Origin: Mycobacterium sp. BK086
GTDB lineage: Bacteria; Actinomycetota; Actinomycetes; Mycobacteriales; Mycobacteriaceae
Length of the DNA stretch: 64,000 bases
Reading direction: 5' to 3'
Assembly (NCBI GenBank): GCA_004362315.1
Contig: SNWL01000003.1
Span: 1,488,001 to 1,552,000 of the forward strand
The notes under the pieces: generated by a model
What the model was told of the DNA's origin: nothing
Database searches by the model: none
What the model saw: the letters and a program-made list of their open reading frames with translations, nothing else
In this document: piece after piece, positions 7,176 to 15,785 of the stretch
Position numbering within the stretch: the stretch's first letter is position 1
How the letters are laid out: each line of letters starts with the position of its first letter
Translations under genes and position numbers: made by a program

Positions 7176-8404
7176 TGAAGAAGATCTTCGCTGTCGCGTT
7201 GGGGATTCTCACCGCAATCGGTGGCTTTCTCGACATCGGTGATTTGGTGACCAACGCCGTCGTCGGCTCCCGTTTCGGTCTCGGTCTTGCCTGGGTGGTT
7301 CCGCTGGGAGTGGTGGGAATCTGCCTGTACGCCCAGATGGCCGGTCGGGTAGCCGCCGTCAGCAGTCGCGCGACCTTCGAGATCATCCGCGAGCGTCTCG
7401 GTCCCCGGATCGGAGCAGCCAACCTCAGTGCGTCGTTCTTCATCAACCTGATGACCGTCACCGCCGAGATCGGCGGCGTCGCCCTGGCCCTGCAGCTGGC
7501 GACCGACGTCGGTCCCTTGCTGTGGGTTCCGGTCGCCGCATTCGGCGTCTGGCTGGTGATCTGGCGAGTGCGGTTCTCGCTCATGGAAAACGTCACCGGA
7601 TTGCTGGGCCTGTGCCTCATCGTCTTTGCCGTCGCTGTCTTCGCGCTGCATCCGGATTGGTCGGCGCTCTCCCACCAGGCCTTTGCTCCTGCCATCCCCG
7701 AAAGCGAATCAGCCGCCACCTACTGGTATTTCGCCATCGCACTGTTCGGCGCGGCGATGACGCCCTACGAGGTGTTCTTCTTCTCCTCCGGCGCCCGCGA
7801 AGAGCGCTGGACCACCAAGGATCTCAACACGTCCCGGCTCAATGTGCTCGTCGGATTCCCGCTGGGTGGCATCCTGTCTCTGGCTATTGCGGCATGTGCG
7901 ACGGTGGTTCTGCTGCCTGCGCAAATCGAAGTCACGTCGCTGTCCCAGATCACGATGCCGGTGGTGATGGCCGGCGGCAAACTCGCCCTGGCGTTCGTGA
8001 TCATTGGGATCGTCGCCGCGACATTCGGTGCCGCCTTGGAGACCACACTGTCGGCTGGGTACACGCTTGCTCAGTTCTTCGGCTGGGCGTGGGGCAAATT
8101 CCGCAGGCCGGCCGAGGCGGCACGTTTTCACACTGTCATGCTGGTGACCGTAATCGCCTGTGCCGCGGTGCTGTTCACCGGAGTCGACCCAATCCTGGTG
8201 ACGGAATACTCCGTGGTGTTCTCGGCGATCGCGCTCCCGCTGACTTACCTTCCGATCCTCATCGTCGCCAATGACCCCGAATACATGGGCGATCATGTCA
8301 ACGGCCGCGCGCTCAACATCGCGGGATCGTTCTTTCTCGTCATCATTCTCGCGGCCTCCCTGGCCGCGATTCCGCTGATGATTGTGACAGGAGCGGGCCA
8401 ATGA
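7175..8404 (+). CDS. Divergent NRAMP-family metal transporter
   Basis: 409 residues with about 11 membrane segments, the NRAMP (MntH) fold. The two metal-binding helices are altered: TM1 has FLDIGDLV where canonical MntH has DPGN, and TM6 has MTPYEVFFFSSG where the canonical motif is MPH. The first Asp and the TM6 Met are kept, while the Asn and His are replaced, so metal choice is probably not plain Mn2+/Fe2+. The family exports or imports divalent cations with protons. It is coupled to the preceding gene by a 1-bp overlap and to two PRC-barrel genes downstream, which may form a regulatory cytosolic partner. Confidence 0.85.
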   Translation: MKKIFAVALGILTAIGGFLDIGDLVTNAVVGSRFGLGLAWVVPLGVVGICLYAQMAGRVAAVSSRATFEIIRERLGPRIGAANLSASFFINLMTVTAEIGGVALALQLATDVGPLLWVPVAAFGVWLVIWRVRFSLMENVTGLLGLCLIVFAVAVFALHPDWSALSHQAFAPAIPESESAATYWYFAIALFGAAMTPYEVFFFSSGAREERWTTKDLNTSRLNVLVGFPLGGILSLAIAACATVVLLPAQIEVTSLSQITMPVVMAGGKLALAFVIIGIVAATFGAALETTLSAGYTLAQFFGWAWGKFRRPAEAARFHTVMLVTVIACAAVLFTGVDPILVTEYSVVFSAIALPLTYLPILIVANDPEYMGDHVNGRALNIAGSFFLVIILAASLAAIPLMIVTGAGQ

Positions 8405-8784
8405 CAGTTCAGAGTGGAGAACTGCCAAACGCACCCAGGCCCACCGGCACTCTGATCGATGCGCGCCTGCATCTACTGGATCGGCAGATGCTCGACGCCG
8501 ACGGCACGCCGGTCGGCATCGTCGACGACCTCGAGATAGAAATAGACGACCGGGTGCCGCGCGTCACCGCCATCCTGACCGGGCGAGTCCTCTTCACCCG
8601 CATGTTCGGCGGCCAGCAGCCTCGTTCGCGACTACAAGCCCTGCCCTGGCGGTTGGTCACGAAACTCGATGCGGCGGTGCATCTGAGCCCCGAAGCAGAC
8701 CAGTTCGACGGTCTGTGGATCGAGCACTGGCTGCGTGACCGGCTGATCGCCCGCATCCCGGGAGGCCGGCATGCAGCTCAGTGA
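8401..8784 (+). CDS. PRC-barrel domain protein
   Basis: 127 residues. An N-terminal beta-rich PRC-barrel (about residues 15-60; DARLHLLDRQMLDADGTPVG, then VDDLEIEI) is followed by a short C-terminal helix. PRC barrels bind partner proteins or ligands in the photosynthetic reaction centre H subunit, RimM and metal-transporter-associated proteins. The ATG overlaps the NRAMP stop (ATGA), so the two are made together and may interact. Confidence 0.82.
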   Translation: MTVQSGELPNAPRPTGTLIDARLHLLDRQMLDADGTPVGIVDDLEIEIDDRVPRVTAILTGRVLFTRMFGGQQPRSRLQALPWRLVTKLDAAVHLSPEADQFDGLWIEHWLRDRLIARIPGGRHAAQ

Positions 8785-9109
8785 CCTTCTCGAACTACCT
8801 GTCGTCGACACCTCGGGGAACCAGGTCGGCACCGTCATCGACGTGCGGTTGTGCGTGCCCGGCACGGTCGACGATCATCCTGGCTCGCCCAGCGTATTCG
8901 GGATCATCGTCAGCCCGCATACCCGGTCGTCCTACCTGGGTTACGAACGTCGCAGAGTCACGCAACCGCGGCTCCTGGCCGCGCTGCTGCGCTGGCGTCA
9001 CCGCGGGACTTTCCTGGCCGTCTGGGACGATGTCGCCGACGTCACGGACAATCGGATCCAATTGACAAGCGAGGCAACAAAATATTCCCCACTCCTTGCT
9101 GACGGGTGA
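8771..9109 (+). CDS. Second PRC-barrel domain protein
   Basis: 112 residues with the PRC-barrel opening LLELPVVDTSGNQVGTVIDV, followed by strands and a Trp/Arg-rich helix. It overlaps the previous PRC gene by 14 bp. The pair may form a heterodimeric barrel attached to the NRAMP-like transporter. Last gene of the operon; the convergent isochorismatase remnant ends 11 bp away. Confidence 0.8.
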   Translation: MQLSDLLELPVVDTSGNQVGTVIDVRLCVPGTVDDHPGSPSVFGIIVSPHTRSSYLGYERRRVTQPRLLAALLRWRHRGTFLAVWDDVADVTDNRIQLTSEATKYSPLLADG

Positions 9110-9120
9110 AACGAGCCGCC

Positions 9121-9660
9121 TCACGGGAGACAGCGATCCGCAGGGAGCAGCTCGGCCCGCATGTTGCGTTGCATCATCGTCAGAGCGGCCGCGCCGAGTT
9201 CCGGGTCGATGTGAGCCACCACGTCGGGAGGGACGACAACATCGTAGTGACGCACGTATCCGTCCAGTGCGCTGTACAGGATGCACTGCTCGGTGACTTG
9301 TCCGGTCAACACCAGCGTTCGTGTCTCCAGCCGCCCCAAAAGGTAGTCCAGTGGAGTCGCGTAGAACACGCTGTGGCGTACCTTTGTGAGCATCCGGCTA
9401 CCGGGGGCCGGGATCACCGGCTCGACCAGGTCAGGACGTTCGCCATTGCGGGCCGAATCGACGATCGCGGCGTAGTCGGCAGTGAAGTCGCCGTGGTTGT
9501 CGTTGACGTAGATCAGGTCGACGTCGTCACGGTCGGCCGCCGCCCCGATCAGATGGGTGAGTGGTTCGATGATCGTGGCCACACTGGTCATCAATTGATC
9601 TGCGTCGGGGTGGCGTTAGTCGTTCAGCATGTCGATGACGAGGACCGCGGTATCACTCAT
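9121..9660 (-). pseudogene. Isochorismatase-like cysteine hydrolase interrupted by an in-frame stop
   Basis: From ATG 9660 the frame reads MSDTAVLVIDMLND, then TAA (9618-9616), and continues in the same frame RHPDADQLMTSV to the TGA at 9121. The family consensus at this place is DMLNDYRHPDA, so a Tyr codon (TAC/TAT) has become TAA by one base. Without the stop the protein would be 178 residues with the catalytic triad: Asp10 before the stop, Lys (LTKVRHS) and Cys (TGQVTEQC) after it. Restart at TTG 9594 or ATG 9591 would lack the catalytic Asp. It lies 9 bp after the topoisomerase gene on the same strand. Confidence 0.8.
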
Positions 9661-9669
9661 GATCGGACG

Positions 9670-10722
9670 TCAGGCGGCGCGAGCCGTAGTCGACTCAGAA
9701 GTGCTTCCTGCCTTAGCTATTCGGCGAATCAGCGCGCGGGTGGCCTTCTCCAGGATTTCTTGCGCGGCTCGGGGCGCCCGCGCCCGCTCAGCTCGCTGAA
9801 CCGCTGAGGCAATCGTGTCCCCTTGTGCGTAGCCTGCGACGACCCGGGGGTCGACATAGGAGCCGCGAGCGACTGCGGGAGTGTTACCCAACTCCGCGGA
9901 AACCTCTTTCATCACCCCTGCGGTCGCCCGCTTGATCGCGCGTTCTGAACCTGGCGGGTCGGCGTTGGCAAAGGCTTGGGCGGCAAGGACCGTGCCATGC
10001 CACGTCCGCAGATCTTTCACGCTGTACTGATCTCCGGCGAGCTGCTTGAAGCGGGCGTTGAGATCGTCGGCATGCACCTCCTGCCAGGAGGATCCATTGC
10101 GCCACACCAGAAGTCGGGGTAGGTCGTGGTCGCAGCGCAGTAGGGCTTGAATGGCGCGGACCACGTCCGGGTCCTCGATTTCAAAAGTACGCTGCACGCC
10201 GCTCTTGGCCGGATAGTCGAACGCCACCGAACCCGCGCGGAGGGTGACATGCTCGCGTAGGAGCGTCGCCAGCCCGTACGATTCGTGCTCCTCGGCATAC
10301 TGCTCTCCGCCTGCCCTGAAGTAGCCCCGATCGAGCAGGTGCAGCGCCAATGCCAGCACTCGCTCACGGCTCGAGCCCCGGCGCTCCAGATCGGCCGCGA
10401 CGTCGTCGCGCCACTTCGGCAGCTGTTTGGACAGGTCGAGGACGCGATCGAATTTCTCTTCGGCCCGCTCCTCCTGCCACGCTTGGTGATAGAGATACTG
10501 ACGCCGACCGGCTGCGTCGGTTCCCACAGCCTGGACGTGGCCGTTCGCGTGGGGGCAGATCCACACCTTTTTCCACGCAGGCGGAATCACCAAGTCCTTG
10601 ATCCGGGCCGCCGTCGCCGCGTCGTCGATCCGGCGTCCGTCAGGGTCGTAAAAGGCGAAACCGGAACCATGACGCTTGCGCGTGATCCCCGGTCCACTGA
10701 GCACGCTTCGCCTCAGCCGCAT
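9670..10722 (-). CDS. DNA topoisomerase IB (eukaryote/poxvirus type)
   Basis: 350 residues, typical of bacterial topoisomerase IB. It has the DNA-binding N-terminal domain (GSGFAFYDPDG, VIPPAWKKVWICP) and the catalytic domain with the Arg/Lys residues (DLRTWHGT) and active-site Tyr289 in SYVDPRVV. The enzyme relaxes positive and negative supercoils through a 3'-phosphotyrosine without ATP or metal. Its presence beside stress-type genes suggests use under DNA-damaging or desiccation conditions. A SigF-like promoter is visible about 35 bp upstream. Convergent with the PRC/NRAMP operon. Confidence 0.92.
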   Translation of the reverse strand: MRLRRSVLSGPGITRKRHGSGFAFYDPDGRRIDDAATAARIKDLVIPPAWKKVWICPHANGHVQAVGTDAAGRRQYLYHQAWQEERAEEKFDRVLDLSKQLPKWRDDVAADLERRGSSRERVLALALHLLDRGYFRAGGEQYAEEHESYGLATLLREHVTLRAGSVAFDYPAKSGVQRTFEIEDPDVVRAIQALLRCDHDLPRLLVWRNGSSWQEVHADDLNARFKQLAGDQYSVKDLRTWHGTVLAAQAFANADPPGSERAIKRATAGVMKEVSAELGNTPAVARGSYVDPRVVAGYAQGDTIASAVQRAERARAPRAAQEILEKATRALIRRIAKAGSTSESTTARAA

Positions 10723-10756
10723 CGGGTCCCTCCTTGCACGTGACGCTGACCAGGAG

Positions 10757-10782
10757 TTACCCGTAAATCAACAGATCCACAC
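10757..10782 (-). promoter_or_regulatory. Possible SigF-type promoter for topoisomerase IB
   Basis: On the minus strand GTGT (10782-10779), 16-bp spacer, GGGTAA (10762-10757). The -10 matches the SigF pattern exactly, the -35 has one mismatch. Transcription would begin about 28 nt before the start codon. Confidence 0.35.
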
Positions 10783-10803
10783 CACAGTCCGGCTCAGAAG
10801 CAC

Positions 10804-12492
10804 TCACGCGTCGGGCCGGCGACTGCGCTTGACTCGATACATGGCCTCATCGGCTCGGGAGAGGAGTTGGTCGGCAGCGAGGTCATTGCCGAAGGCACTG
10901 CCGACACTGGCGTCAACCGTCAGTTCGTGGTCGTTGACCGCGAAGGGTGCGGCGAAGACTTCACCGATACGAGCGGTCAGGCCATCCAGCTGCGCTGTGA
11001 AGGAAAGGTGTTCGCGCACAACGACAAACTCGTCACCACCCAGGCGAACAACTGTGTCGCTGTGCCGCACCGCCGAACTCAGACGTCGACCGACCTCGCG
11101 CAGCAGGTCGTCGCCGGCGTCATGACCGAAGGTGTCATTGACTCGCTTGAACCGATCGATGTCGATGAACAACACACCGACGAACGTGCCGGCCGCGCGT
11201 GCCTCGGTGAGCGCATCGCTGAGGCGGCCTTCAAGAACCGTCCGATTGGGCAGTCCCGTCAACGGATCCGTGAGAGCAGCACGTTCGAGTTGCGCGGCGG
11301 CCTTCTTCTGCTCGGTGATGTCGAGGAGCTGCACCAGGAAGTGCGTGATCACGCCGGCCTCGTCGGGTAGACCGATGACGGTATGTAGGCACCAGGCCAC
11401 CGTCCCATCGGGCCTGCGGAAACGGCGCTCGCTCTCGTGATGGCTCAGGGTGCCGGCTCGGACAGCGGCAACGGCGTCGTCACGATCGGATTCATCGTCG
11501 GCCGCGAATTCTCTCAGAGAATGACCTACCAGCTCGTCGGCGCTGCGGCCCAGAATCGTGCACAGTGCGGGGTTGACCCGCGAAAGCATCCCGTCCCACC
11601 TGCGCCACCCGACCCCGATCGTGGCGTAGGTCATGGCCAGCTCGAACATCCGCACCACGGAATCGCGAGCCCGCTCCGCTGTGACACGATCGCTGACATT
11701 GCGATGGGCGGTGATCATCTGCGCAGACCTGTCCTCCTGGCTGGGAAGCACATGCGCGGTGGTCTCGATCCAGCGATAGGAGCCGTCGGCATGGCGCATA
11801 CGCATGGTGAACGTCGGCAGCACCCCGGTCACCGATGCCCGCCATGCCTCTCCGAGCGGACCAAGGTCGTCGGGATGGACGAGATCGATCCCACGGGTGC
11901 CGATCAGCTCGTCAGGGGCAAAACCCAGCACGGTGCCGCAGGCCGGTGATACCCACAAGAACGTGGTGTCCGGCACCCGCTGCCAGGCCACCATGTCGGA
12001 GCTGTGCTCTGCGATCGTCCGAAAGAGGCGCTCCGAATCGCGCAGTTCCAGTGTTCGTAGCCGCTCACCGCCGATCGGTGTGAAGACCGCGACCACCACC
12101 CATGGCGCCGGGTCGTCGTCGCGGAAGACAGGCACGGCGTCGACCTCCAGCCACACGTGATGGCCGACCGCATCACCGCCCGGGAGGTGGATGCCGATGA
12201 TCCGGTTGCGCACCGCCGCACGGGTAGTCAGGGCGACCACCGCGGGGTGCTGAGCACCTTCGACGAATTGACCGGTTTCGTCGACCGCGGCCCACCGCGG
12301 ATCCAGTGACGTACGGCCCCGCATCTCATCGAACTCAAGGCCCAGAATCGCTTGCGCGCGTTCGGATGCCGCGACGATCTCACCGTTTGCGTCCTGCACG
12401 ACGATCCCGGTCTGTGGCGGCAGGTCGACGAATCCCGCCGCCGCGGTCATGGCGTCGATCGACACCTGTACGCCACCGGATTTGCCGTGCAC
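10804..12492 (-). CDS. PAS-PAS-PAS-GGDEF diguanylate cyclase
   Basis: 562 residues from GTG 12492, chosen because GGAAGGG lies about 8 bp upstream and the longer frame would overlap the neighbouring gene; ATG 12450 is an alternative. Three PAS-type sensory regions lie at about residues 20-120, 155-280 and 285-400. The C-terminal GGDEF domain (from about 405) has the intact GGDEF at 485-489 and the inhibitory I-site RHSD five residues before it, so it should make cyclic di-GMP and be product-inhibited. There is no EAL or HD-GYP domain and no membrane segment, so this is a cytosolic sensor; the ligand of the PAS domains is unknown. Confidence 0.92.
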   Translation of the reverse strand: MHGKSGGVQVSIDAMTAAAGFVDLPPQTGIVVQDANGEIVAASERAQAILGLEFDEMRGRTSLDPRWAAVDETGQFVEGAQHPAVVALTTRAAVRNRIIGIHLPGGDAVGHHVWLEVDAVPVFRDDDPAPWVVVAVFTPIGGERLRTLELRDSERLFRTIAEHSSDMVAWQRVPDTTFLWVSPACGTVLGFAPDELIGTRGIDLVHPDDLGPLGEAWRASVTGVLPTFTMRMRHADGSYRWIETTAHVLPSQEDRSAQMITAHRNVSDRVTAERARDSVVRMFELAMTYATIGVGWRRWDGMLSRVNPALCTILGRSADELVGHSLREFAADDESDRDDAVAAVRAGTLSHHESERRFRRPDGTVAWCLHTVIGLPDEAGVITHFLVQLLDITEQKKAAAQLERAALTDPLTGLPNRTVLEGRLSDALTEARAAGTFVGVLFIDIDRFKRVNDTFGHDAGDDLLREVGRRLSSAVRHSDTVVRLGGDEFVVVREHLSFTAQLDGLTARIGEVFAAPFAVNDHELTVDASVGSAFGNDLAADQLLSRADEAMYRVKRSRRPDA

Positions 12493-12568
12493 GAAAATTC
12501 CCTTCCCCCTTGCGCCCCAACCCAGTGTAAATACCCGGTGCCGGGCCGCGGTCAGGAGCAGGGGCCGG

Positions 12569-13630
12569 TCAGCCTGCCTCGGGCCAGCGGTAGGCGCCGA
12601 ATATTTCGGGGACGACAACACCCGGGCGCGCGGCCAGCACATAGGGAATGGCCCGGACCGCCGTCATCGCCGCGGCGAGTTGGCCGCCCGCAACACCTTC
12701 GAGATCGGTCTCGTGGTTGTCGATCGTGAGCTCCAGCCGGATCGGCGGCGCGCCATCGACGATGACGCGGATCAGGAACTGACCGGCCAGAGCGAGGTCC
12801 CAGCCCGGGATGTTCTCGACTGCGGTCCAGTACTCCTCGGCGACCAGAACCGGTGTCCCGTCGCGATAGGCGGACCACGACATGATCTGGCCAACCACCG
12901 ACCCGGCGGGCAGAGTCGCACACGCAACGTCGACGTCATGGGGCAGCGTCGCGGTCCTGACGTCGGTGCGGATCTCGTCGATCCGCAGCCCGAGCACATC
13001 GGCAGTCGCGGCCAGAGATTGCTCGTACTGGATAGAGATCGCTTGGAACAGTGGGGATTCCGCCGTCACATCCTCGGGCAGCTTGCCCATGCCCATGAGG
13101 TCGACGAGCATCTCCCGCGCCGTGATGGCGCGGCAGTCGACGAATTCCTGCACGGTGATTCTGTCGACCCGCCGGGACAGCGCGGTGAGTGAGGTCGCGA
13201 GCCGCTCGAACATGAAGCCGGGATGTTCACCGGCGGCGTGGAATCGGGCACCGGATTGTGCGCACGCCTGCGTGATGCGCTGTTCCACCTCGGGGTCGTA
13301 CGTGGCGAGGTGGTTGTACGACGTCGTCGTGATGACGCTTTTCCCCGAGGCGAGCAGTGCGACGATATCGTCGGTGTTGGTGTTGCCGGGAAAGGCCTTA
13401 CTGGCCGCGTGCAGGACGATATCGGCGTCCAGTGCGAAGATGGCCGCGGCATCGTCGGTTGCCGTGACGCCGGTTGGTGGGCGACCGACGATCTCGCCGG
13501 CGTCGGCGCCGACCTTCGATGCGCCGTAGACGTAGAGCCCGGCCAGCTCGAGGTCTGCCCGATCGATGATCTCGGCGAGCTGCGCCTTGCCCACCGAGCC
13601 GGTCGCCCACTGGATGACCCGGATTGTCAT
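12569..13630 (-). CDS. NAD(P)H-dependent amine/dihydrodipicolinate-reductase-like dehydrogenase
   Basis: 353 residues. The N-terminal Rossmann fold opens with RVIQWATGSVGKAQLAEI, the mark of the 2,4-diaminopentanoate-dehydrogenase/DapB-like family common in mycobacteria. A C-terminal mixed domain ends with a conserved Ala-rich dimer segment. Substrates of the mycobacterial members are unknown, though they often sit next to P450s. It overlaps the upstream binding-protein gene by 4 bp (ATGA) and is the last gene of the operon P450 - dehydrogenase - binding protein - dehydrogenase. It is a paralogue of the gene at 14742. Confidence 0.85.
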   Translation of the reverse strand: MTIRVIQWATGSVGKAQLAEIIDRADLELAGLYVYGASKVGADAGEIVGRPPTGVTATDDAAAIFALDADIVLHAASKAFPGNTNTDDIVALLASGKSVITTTSYNHLATYDPEVEQRITQACAQSGARFHAAGEHPGFMFERLATSLTALSRRVDRITVQEFVDCRAITAREMLVDLMGMGKLPEDVTAESPLFQAISIQYEQSLAATADVLGLRIDEIRTDVRTATLPHDVDVACATLPAGSVVGQIMSWSAYRDGTPVLVAEEYWTAVENIPGWDLALAGQFLIRVIVDGAPPIRLELTIDNHETDLEGVAGGQLAAAMTAVRAIPYVLAARPGVVVPEIFGAYRWPEAG

Positions 13631-14745
13631 GACAGCTCGGGCCGTTCGAGCAGACCTTCGATGGTGCCGTGCATGACGATGGCGCTGGCGTCCGGCAACA
13701 CCCTTCGCGCGACCAGGAATTCGCTTCCCATCCAGCCGTGCCGGATGTACTTGCCAAACCGCAATCGAGTGCCGGGCGCACCGGTCGCCGCGGGAATCAT
13801 CTTGATCCGTTCGAGTGCCTGTTTGACGCCGACGCCGGTCAGTGGTCGCGCATCGGCCAGAGCGATCATCATCAGCCGTCCGACGTCGTAGCAGTACACG
13901 GGGAAGAAATACTCGGGCCGTCGGCCGTGACGCTGCTCGAACCGGTCCAGAAACCGTTGTCCCGTCTGGTTTCTCTCGTCGTATTGATCCAAGCCGATCC
14001 ACCCCGCGAGCTGCTCACGCCACCAGTCGCTGGTCGAGGCGAATTCGAATGCGGTGGTCGTGTAGCGAGGGGGAAGCCACCCGACTTCGGCGAGCGCGTC
14101 GTTCATCCCGGTAATGCCCAGCCCGAAGCCGACGTGGATGATTCCGTCCGGTCGGTCGGCGGCCAGCGTGGCCATGGCGACGCGCTTCTCGGTTTGCACC
14201 TGTGGGATCGCGACTTCGGTGGTGATGGTCAATCCCGCACTGGCACAGGCGACCCGGGTGGTGCGGAGGTATTCGGTTCCGATCAGCGAATCTTCGTAGG
14301 CGACGCCGAGCGTTCGGCAACCGTCCAGTGCCGCGACGGTCGCGATGATGATCGGCTCCTCCTCCATCGACCCGGCCGGCAGACCGAACACCCACTCCCC
14401 CAACATCGTTTCGCTGGCGCCCATCGTGATGCACGCGACTTCGCCGAGGTCTTCGACGTAGCGGCGCAGTGCCGCACCGTTCTCGGAGACCCACGGCCCG
14501 AAGATGACGTGGACGTCTTCCTCGACGAGTTCGAAGAACGCGTCGCGGACCGCGCGGAACGAGCCATTCGGCAGCCCCTGCACGGCTCGCACGACAAACT
14601 CGACCGGGCGCTCCAGCACACCCTGTTCGATGTACTCGTCGGCGACCAATTGCAGTGCCGGCAGGATGTTCTCGTCGAAGGTGCCGTCATCGTCGAGGTA
14701 GTCGATGAGCAGGCCGATCCGGGCCGGTTCGAGTGTCGACGTCAT
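13627..14745 (-). CDS. Type I periplasmic-binding-protein fold without signal peptide
   Basis: 372 residues. The fold is that of branched-chain amino-acid (Leu/Ile/Val) ABC substrate-binding proteins: RIGLLIDYLDDDGTFDENI at the N-terminus, VHVIFGPWVSENG in the first lobe, and a C-terminal receptor-family lobe. There is no signal sequence or lipobox; the first beta strand starts at residue 9, so the protein is cytosolic. No permease or ATPase genes are near. It is locked by 4-bp overlaps between two paralogous dehydrogenases, which suggests a ligand sensor or substrate carrier for that pathway rather than a transporter subunit. Confidence 0.82.
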   Translation of the reverse strand: MTSTLEPARIGLLIDYLDDDGTFDENILPALQLVADEYIEQGVLERPVEFVVRAVQGLPNGSFRAVRDAFFELVEEDVHVIFGPWVSENGAALRRYVEDLGEVACITMGASETMLGEWVFGLPAGSMEEEPIIIATVAALDGCRTLGVAYEDSLIGTEYLRTTRVACASAGLTITTEVAIPQVQTEKRVAMATLAADRPDGIIHVGFGLGITGMNDALAEVGWLPPRYTTTAFEFASTSDWWREQLAGWIGLDQYDERNQTGQRFLDRFEQRHGRRPEYFFPVYCYDVGRLMMIALADARPLTGVGVKQALERIKMIPAATGAPGTRLRFGKYIRHGWMGSEFLVARRVLPDASAIVMHGTIEGLLERPELS

Positions 14746-15785
14746 CGTACGGCTCCCCTGAATTCGAGATCGGCAAGGTCGAAGATCCCCGGCGGCGCCT
14801 GGCGGACGGCCGGGATGGCGTGGACGGCGTGCATGGCCGTTGCCAGACAGCCCATTTCAGTGTGATCCTCGCCCCGGGTACCCAGCACCAGGTTGCAGCG
14901 CAGGGTGGGCGCGCCGCCGAACTCGATCTCGTAGCCTTCGGCGCGGGACCACTGCGGAATGACATCGGGGCTCATCCAGGTCACGTGTTCGACGCCGATC
15001 GTCGTCGAACCGCAATCGGCCCGGACCCCCAGCTTGATCGCACCGACCGTTCCCGCGGGGATCACACCGGACGCGACCTCGAGTTCGCGCTCGGTGACGG
15101 CCGTTTCCCGGTACGGCTCGCAGGACGAGATGGCGAGCCCGAGTGCCTTGGCGATGATCCGCGCGGTGGCCACGAATGCCTGTCCCGCACGCTGCGGATC
15201 ACTCAGGACCGGTGACGTGGCATCCGGTGGATGGCCGTAGCCCATGACGTCGAACATCATCTCGCGGCTGGGATATCCGGCGTAGGAGAGGGATTCGCGA
15301 ACGACAATCTCGTCGCAGCCGGCGGACAGCCGAGACAGGACGGGTACCACCGCCTCACCCCAGAATCCCGGAAACAGGCCGACCCCGAGGAATGAGGCGC
15401 CACCATCGGCGCACGCGGCGGCGATCACGCTCGCCCGGTCTGGATCGAACCCATACACGTCGACGAACGAACTACCGGTGGCGATGACATCGATACCGGT
15501 GCTCAGGAGGTGAGCCACATCCTCGAAGCAGGAATCCGGGTGCCGTTCCACACTACCCATGTAGAGCACGACATCCGGCTTGGCCCTGACGATCTCGTAG
15601 TTGTCGTCGGTGGCCCGGACGCCAGTCCGCGCTCGGCCGGCAAGATCGCCCGCGTCGCGGCCCGACTTCGCCGGGTCGTAGACCCGCACGCCGACGAGTT
15701 CGAGGTCGGTCGAATCGATGACCGCGCGCAGCGCCAGCCGGCCGGTAGCTCCGGTGGCCCATTGCGCCACCCGGGTGATGCTCAC
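14742..15785 (-). CDS. NAD(P)H-dependent amine/dihydrodipicolinate-reductase-like dehydrogenase (paralogue)
   Basis: 347 residues from GTG 15785, which overlaps the P450 stop (GTGA). The Rossmann start (RVAQWATGATGRLALRAVID) and the DLELVGVRVYDPAKSGRDAG region closely parallel the copy at 12569. C-terminal segment EYIEFGG/APTLRCNLVLG-like strands build the substrate domain. Two paralogues in one operon with a P450 suggest two consecutive or alternative reductions/oxidations of a cyclic substrate. Function inferred only from family and context. Confidence 0.85.
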   Translation of the reverse strand: MSITRVAQWATGATGRLALRAVIDSTDLELVGVRVYDPAKSGRDAGDLAGRARTGVRATDDNYEIVRAKPDVVLYMGSVERHPDSCFEDVAHLLSTGIDVIATGSSFVDVYGFDPDRASVIAAACADGGASFLGVGLFPGFWGEAVVPVLSRLSAGCDEIVVRESLSYAGYPSREMMFDVMGYGHPPDATSPVLSDPQRAGQAFVATARIIAKALGLAISSCEPYRETAVTERELEVASGVIPAGTVGAIKLGVRADCGSTTIGVEHVTWMSPDVIPQWSRAEGYEIEFGGAPTLRCNLVLGTRGEDHTEMGCLATAMHAVHAIPAVRQAPPGIFDLADLEFRGAVR

